A DNA stretch of 14,094 bases from contig JACMRF010000100.1 of assembly GCA_014376575.1 (NCBI GenBank), positions 1 to 14,094 on the forward strand. The letters run 5' to 3'. The position numbers and the translations under genes are program-made. Below are positions 12,452 through 14,094 of the stretch, piece by piece. Below the pieces are notes generated by a model. It had not been told where the DNA came from, made no database searches, and worked only from the letters and a program-made list of their open reading frames with translations. Source of the DNA: Undibacterium sp. (GTDB lineage Bacteria; Pseudomonadota; Gammaproteobacteria; Burkholderiales; Burkholderiaceae). The stretch's first letter is position 1. Each line of letters starts with the position of its first letter.

Positions 12452-14094
12452 ATGTCAACTAAGCAAACAAATATTCCGACCAAAAGCCCTACAGACATTG
12501 CACGAGAAACTTTTCGGCGCTTAGCCATAGAACGCGTCGCACCGACACCGCAAGCCTATCGCAAACTCTACGTAGAAATTTCTGGTATAGCGGACGAGGA
12601 ACTTGAAAAGGGCACGGCTCAAGATTTGATTGAGGCAAAAGAAGTTACCCCATCACAAGCTGAAAAACTACTCAATGACTTCGCAAACAGCCTAAAGAAA
12701 TCTACCGGTGAATTGGTCAATTTTGGCCATCGATTTAGCCGCGCAATCAAAACTGCTAACTGGGAAGATTACAGCAAGGGATTAACGCAACTCGCAGAAA
12801 AAATTTCGATTGCGCCGCCTGCAAACACCATTAGCTTAGTCGACCCAATACCTATTGCACCTAAAATATCACTGATAGACGATCATGCCGGCCCAGATCC
12901 GCGCCAAAGCATTCTCAAGGATTTACTCTTTAGAACTTTAAGCTTGGCACTAAGCTCACTCCTAAAACCTGCTCCCGAACTCGCCCTTGAGTCAGAGGCG
13001 ATTGGTGCTGCAGTAAAGAAAGCAGATACAGAAGTTGCGCTCAACAACATCTCTATTCGCATTAAACAACTATGTTTTCAAATAGAATTAAAAAGTGGTG
13101 ACACTGCTGAACAGCAAGAGCTTCTATTGCGCTTATTTGCCTTACTTCTCGAGAATGTACGCGAATTATTAGATGACGATAACTGGCTGCGCGGCCAGAT
13201 CGAGGTCGTACAGCATCTCATCGCCGGCCCGATTGATCACCGCGCACTGCAAGAAGCAACACGCAGCCTCAAAGACGTCATCTACAAGCAGGGGGTCTTG
13301 AAACATAGTATTGATGAATCTAAAACGTCTGTCAAAAAAATGATGTCCACGTTTATTGATCGCCTAGATGTGATGACCACGAGCACGAGCATCTATCAAA
13401 ACAAGATGGACGAGTACGCCCAAAAAATCAGTCACACGCAGGACAGTCGCGTAGTCATTCAACTTATCGGCGCCATCCTTGACGAAACCCGCACTGTACA
13501 GACAGAAACCATGCGCTCGCACGACATCATGGTCACAGCACAAAAAGAAGTCAAAGAAGCGGAAGCCCGGATTAAAGAACTGGAAGCAAAATTAGCACAC
13601 ATGAGCGAACTGGTGCGAGAAGATCAACTCACCGGCAGCCTTAACCGGCGCGGACTTGATGATGTATTTGAAAGAGAAGCAGATCGCGCAGACCGCCGTG
13701 GCACGCCACTGTGCGCGGCCATGTTGGACTTGGATAATTTCAAAAAACTCAACGATACTCAAGGCCATTCTGCCGGTGACGTCGCATTAGTACATTTGGT
13801 ACGCATCGTCAAACAAACTCTACGATCAATCGACGTCATCGCCCGCTACGGTGGCGAAGAATTTTTAATCATCATGCCGGAAACCACGCTAGACGAAGCA
13901 GCCTCAGCGATGGCCAGGGTGCAAAGAGAATTAACCACCCACTTCTTTACTGCAAATAATCAACATTTGTTTATTACCTTCAGCGCAGGCGTAGCACTGC
14001 GTACACCAGGTGAATCGCAAGATACCGTTGTTAAGCGGGCTGACAAAGCCATGTATGAGGCGAAGAAATCTGGGAAAAATCGTGTGATCAAGGC
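12452..14094 (+). CDS. Diguanylate cyclase (GGDEF), 3' end cut by the window
   Basis: An open frame of 547 codons starts at ATG 12452 (AAAGAG at 12443-12448 upstream) and reaches the edge without a stop. The C-terminal GGDEF domain (about 391-547) would make c-di-GMP from two GTP. It has DQLTGSLNRRG (391-), metal-binding D426 in LDLDNF, N434 and D443 for guanine binding, and GGEEF at 467-471. An inhibitory I-site RxxD (R458, D461) lies five residues before GGEEF, so product feedback is expected. Only a few residues should be missing, since SGKNRV is the usual domain end. A coiled coil (about 362-390) precedes it. The first ~360 residues are helical, with no membrane segment or PAS/receiver domain. 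The opening (ARETFRRLAIERVAPTPQAY) resembles a region I recall in other proteobacterial cyclases. It follows the response regulator gene. Confidence 0.92.
   Translation, partial: MSTKQTNIPTKSPTDIARETFRRLAIERVAPTPQAYRKLYVEISGIADEELEKGTAQDLIEAKEVTPSQAEKLLNDFANSLKKSTGELVNFGHRFSRAIKTANWEDYSKGLTQLAEKISIAPPANTISLVDPIPIAPKISLIDDHAGPDPRQSILKDLLFRTLSLALSSLLKPAPELALESEAIGAAVKKADTEVALNNISIRIKQLCFQIELKSGDTAEQQELLLRLFALLLENVRELLDDDNWLRGQIEVVQHLIAGPIDHRALQEATRSLKDVIYKQGVLKHSIDESKTSVKKMMSTFIDRLDVMTTSTSIYQNKMDEYAQKISHTQDSRVVIQLIGAILDETRTVQTETMRSHDIMVTAQKEVKEAEARIKELEAKLAHMSELVREDQLTGSLNRRGLDDVFEREADRADRRGTPLCAAMLDLDNFKKLNDTQGHSAGDVALVHLVRIVKQTLRSIDVIARYGGEEFLIIMPETTLDEAASAMARVQRELTTHFFTANNQHLFITFSAGVALRTPGESQDTVVKRADKAMYEAKKSGKNRVIK

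Noticed and set aside
1..14094. CRISPR array, insertion sequence, tRNA or attachment site
   Set aside because: No regular repeat-spacer pattern, transposase, terminal repeats or cloverleaf structure was seen in the gaps between genes.

Overview
The window reads as ordinary chromosomal DNA of a betaproteobacterium, most likely Burkholderiales and probably close to Oxalobacteraceae. This rests on protein resemblance and on the gene order hemW-rdgB-rph-PP2C-kinase | yicC-gmk-rpoZ-spoT | DUF3422-greB, which I recall as typical of that group. Base composition is moderate, well below the GC-rich Burkholderia type. I see no tRNA, rRNA, insertion sequence, prophage or CRISPR array.

Layout. (1) About 1-4894, minus strand: a tightly packed run reading Ser/Thr kinase -> PP2C phosphatase -> rph -> rdgB -> hemW, with ATGA overlaps at rph/rdgB and rdgB/hemW, then a partial unidentified ORF leaving the left edge. 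(2) 4895-5051: a divergent intergenic region with a hairpin just before the kinase ribosome binding site. (3) 5052-9283, plus strand: yicC, gmk, rpoZ and a bifunctional spoT/rel gene. (4) 9336-11291, minus strand: greB followed by a DUF3422 membrane protein, converging on spoT over a stem-loop at 9293-9316. (5) 11292-11705: a 414-base region with a possible small membrane-protein ORF, a candidate promoter and pairing elements in front of the next gene. (6) 11706-14094, plus strand: a NarL/FixJ-type response regulator and a diguanylate cyclase cut by the right edge.

How the genes fit together. Many products handle guanine nucleotides or RNA metabolism. Gmk makes GDP from GMP, SpoT makes and degrades (p)ppGpp, omega is part of RNA polymerase (and of its ppGpp site in E. 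coli), GreB acts in the RNA polymerase secondary channel, RdgB removes dITP/XTP, Rph and YicC act on RNA, and the cyclase makes c-di-GMP from GTP. The kinase and phosphatase form a likely reversible phosphorylation pair of unknown target.

Most of the window is well-known housekeeping. The points that stand out are a Glu in place of the phospho-acceptor Asp in the response regulator (E59), the pairing elements that could mask its ribosome binding site, a 17-base near-perfect repeat ahead of greB and of the cyclase gene, two unidentified small or partial ORFs, and the kinase/phosphatase pair heading the rph-rdgB-hemW cluster. I do not see a convincing wholly new multi-gene system.
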